64,000 nt of DNA from Calothrix parasitica NIES-267 (GTDB taxonomy: Bacteria; Cyanobacteriota; Cyanobacteriia; Cyanobacteriales; Nostocaceae), in the NCBI RefSeq assembly GCF_002368095.1, contig NZ_AP018227.1, positions 355,634 through 419,633 on the forward strand, in the 5' to 3' direction. The notes under the pieces are model-generated. The model was not told the DNA's origin. It saw only the letters and a list, made by a program, of their open reading frames with translations, and searched no databases. Numbering within the stretch: the stretch's first letter is position 1; every line of letters starts with the position of its first letter. This document shows positions 63,425 to 64,000 of this stretch, one piece after another. The position numbers and the translations under genes are program-made.

Positions 63425-64000
63425 ATGAAAATCACAAATTTATTAAAATACTCAACTTTAGGATTATTAGGAATACTAAGTATATTAGTTGTTTGGGGAT
63501 TGCTTGAACCAAAATTTATAGATGTAGAAGAAGAAACAGCAATTATTCCTAACCTTCCACCTGCTTGGGAAGGAAAACGTATCGGTCAAGTAACTGATTT
63601 TCAGGTAGGAATGTGGCTTGATAACACTGGTACCATGCGTGACAGCATAAAAAAACTTGTAGAAGAAAAGCCAGCAGCAGTTTTGATTACTGGGGACTTT
63701 GTTTATCATTCTTTACCTAATGCATCAGAAGAACTTAGTAAAGTTACCGAAGCAATTCAACCATTAATTAAAGCAAATATTCCCACTTATGCAGTTTTAG
63801 GGAATCATGATTACAGCCATAAACCTCCCATACCAGAACTTGGAGAACAGGTTAAGAATACTTTAGAAGGAATAGGTGTAAAAGTCTTGAAAAATCAAGC
63901 AGTTAAGATAGATTCACCTGCTGTCCAAGGAAACAATCAACCACTTTATTTAGTCGGAATTGGTGCTTATGTTGCAAAAAATTCTGATGTGAATAAAGCT
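63425..64000 (+). CDS. Metallophosphoesterase, membrane-anchored, incomplete at window end
   Basis: 192 codons are visible and the frame is open at the last base. The start MKITNLLKYS is followed by a hydrophobic anchor (LGLLGILSILVVWGLL, about residues 13-28). The calcineurin-like fold shows RIGQVTDFQVGM, LITGDFVYH and AVLGNHDY. The first motif has D-F-Q where most relatives have D-x-H. It probably acts on the outer face of a membrane. It is unrelated in sequence to the phosphatase-like gene at 9200. Confidence 0.85.
   Translation, partial: MKITNLLKYSTLGLLGILSILVVWGLLEPKFIDVEEETAIIPNLPPAWEGKRIGQVTDFQVGMWLDNTGTMRDSIKKLVEEKPAAVLITGDFVYHSLPNASEELSKVTEAIQPLIKANIPTYAVLGNHDYSHKPPIPELGEQVKNTLEGIGVKVLKNQAVKIDSPAVQGNNQPLYLVGIGAYVAKNSDVNKA

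Overview
The window is AT-rich cyanobacterial DNA, most likely from a filamentous heterocyst-forming lineage (Nostocales; a Rivularia/Calothrix-type genome is my guess, not a demonstrated identity). Support: at least six HIP1 octamers (GCGATCGC), arrays of 7-bp tandem repeats between genes, many palindromic dispersed repeats, hfq beside dapF, the LL-diaminopimelate aminotransferase route, large CHASE2, PAS and GGDEF/EAL signalling proteins, and several families known mainly from cyanobacteria. No rRNA, tRNA, CRISPR array or prophage was seen.

Layout. 0.2-2.4 kb: hfq divergent from dapF, then a small secreted cysteine-containing protein. 2.4-8.9 kb: two tandem-duplicated filamentous-haemagglutinin-like (two-partner secretion) genes on the minus strand; the second is cut by a complete IS630-type element at a TA target. 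9.2-15.2 kb: minus-strand metallophosphoesterase lipoprotein, truB, a DUF1400 alpha/beta hydrolase and a DMT exporter. 15.4-30.0 kb: signalling block with a CHASE2 Ser/Thr kinase, a cache-type histidine kinase, a DUF1838 protein, a REC-GAF-GGDEF-EAL protein and a 1633-residue CheB-CheR-PAS-histidine kinase-REC fusion. 30.3-31.5 kb: dapL. 31.7-36.3 kb: small accessory genes, including a decayed RelE-type toxin-antitoxin locus, an overlapping three-gene unit ending in a nucleotidyltransferase, a methyltransferase, a tautomerase-fold protein and unknowns. 37-40.6 kb: htpX, a conserved small protein and aspS.

40.6-42.86 kb is a 2.25-kb gene-free stretch leading into an exopolysaccharide cluster (42.86-59.33 kb). 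The cluster has a Wzz/GumC-like chain-length protein, a Wzy/O-antigen-ligase-like protein, a Wzx flippase, three GT2 enzymes, a GT14-like branching enzyme, a GH74-like beta-propeller glycosidase, a WecG/TagA-type GT26, a polyprenyl-phosphate sugar transferase and a hexapeptide acetyltransferase. Together they look like a Wzx/Wzy-type pathway: the sugar transferase primes the lipid carrier, the GTs build the repeat unit, Wzx flips it, Wzy polymerises and Wzz sets length. No outer-membrane exporter (Wza) or tyrosine-kinase partner is present. After the cluster come a GT4 enzyme on the minus strand, a SAM hydroxide adenosyltransferase and a metallophosphoesterase that runs off the end.

Non-coding space is dominated by small mobile repeats. 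I resolved MITE-like elements with clear target duplications: two with 8-bp and one with 10-bp duplications, and a family sharing ends with the IS630 element at TA sites. At 48.07-48.42 kb one element sits inside another. I did not find a convincing new multi-gene system; the best candidates for novelty are the 32.46-33.35 kb three-gene unit, the long leader before the polysaccharide cluster, the glycosidase within that cluster and the nested repeats.
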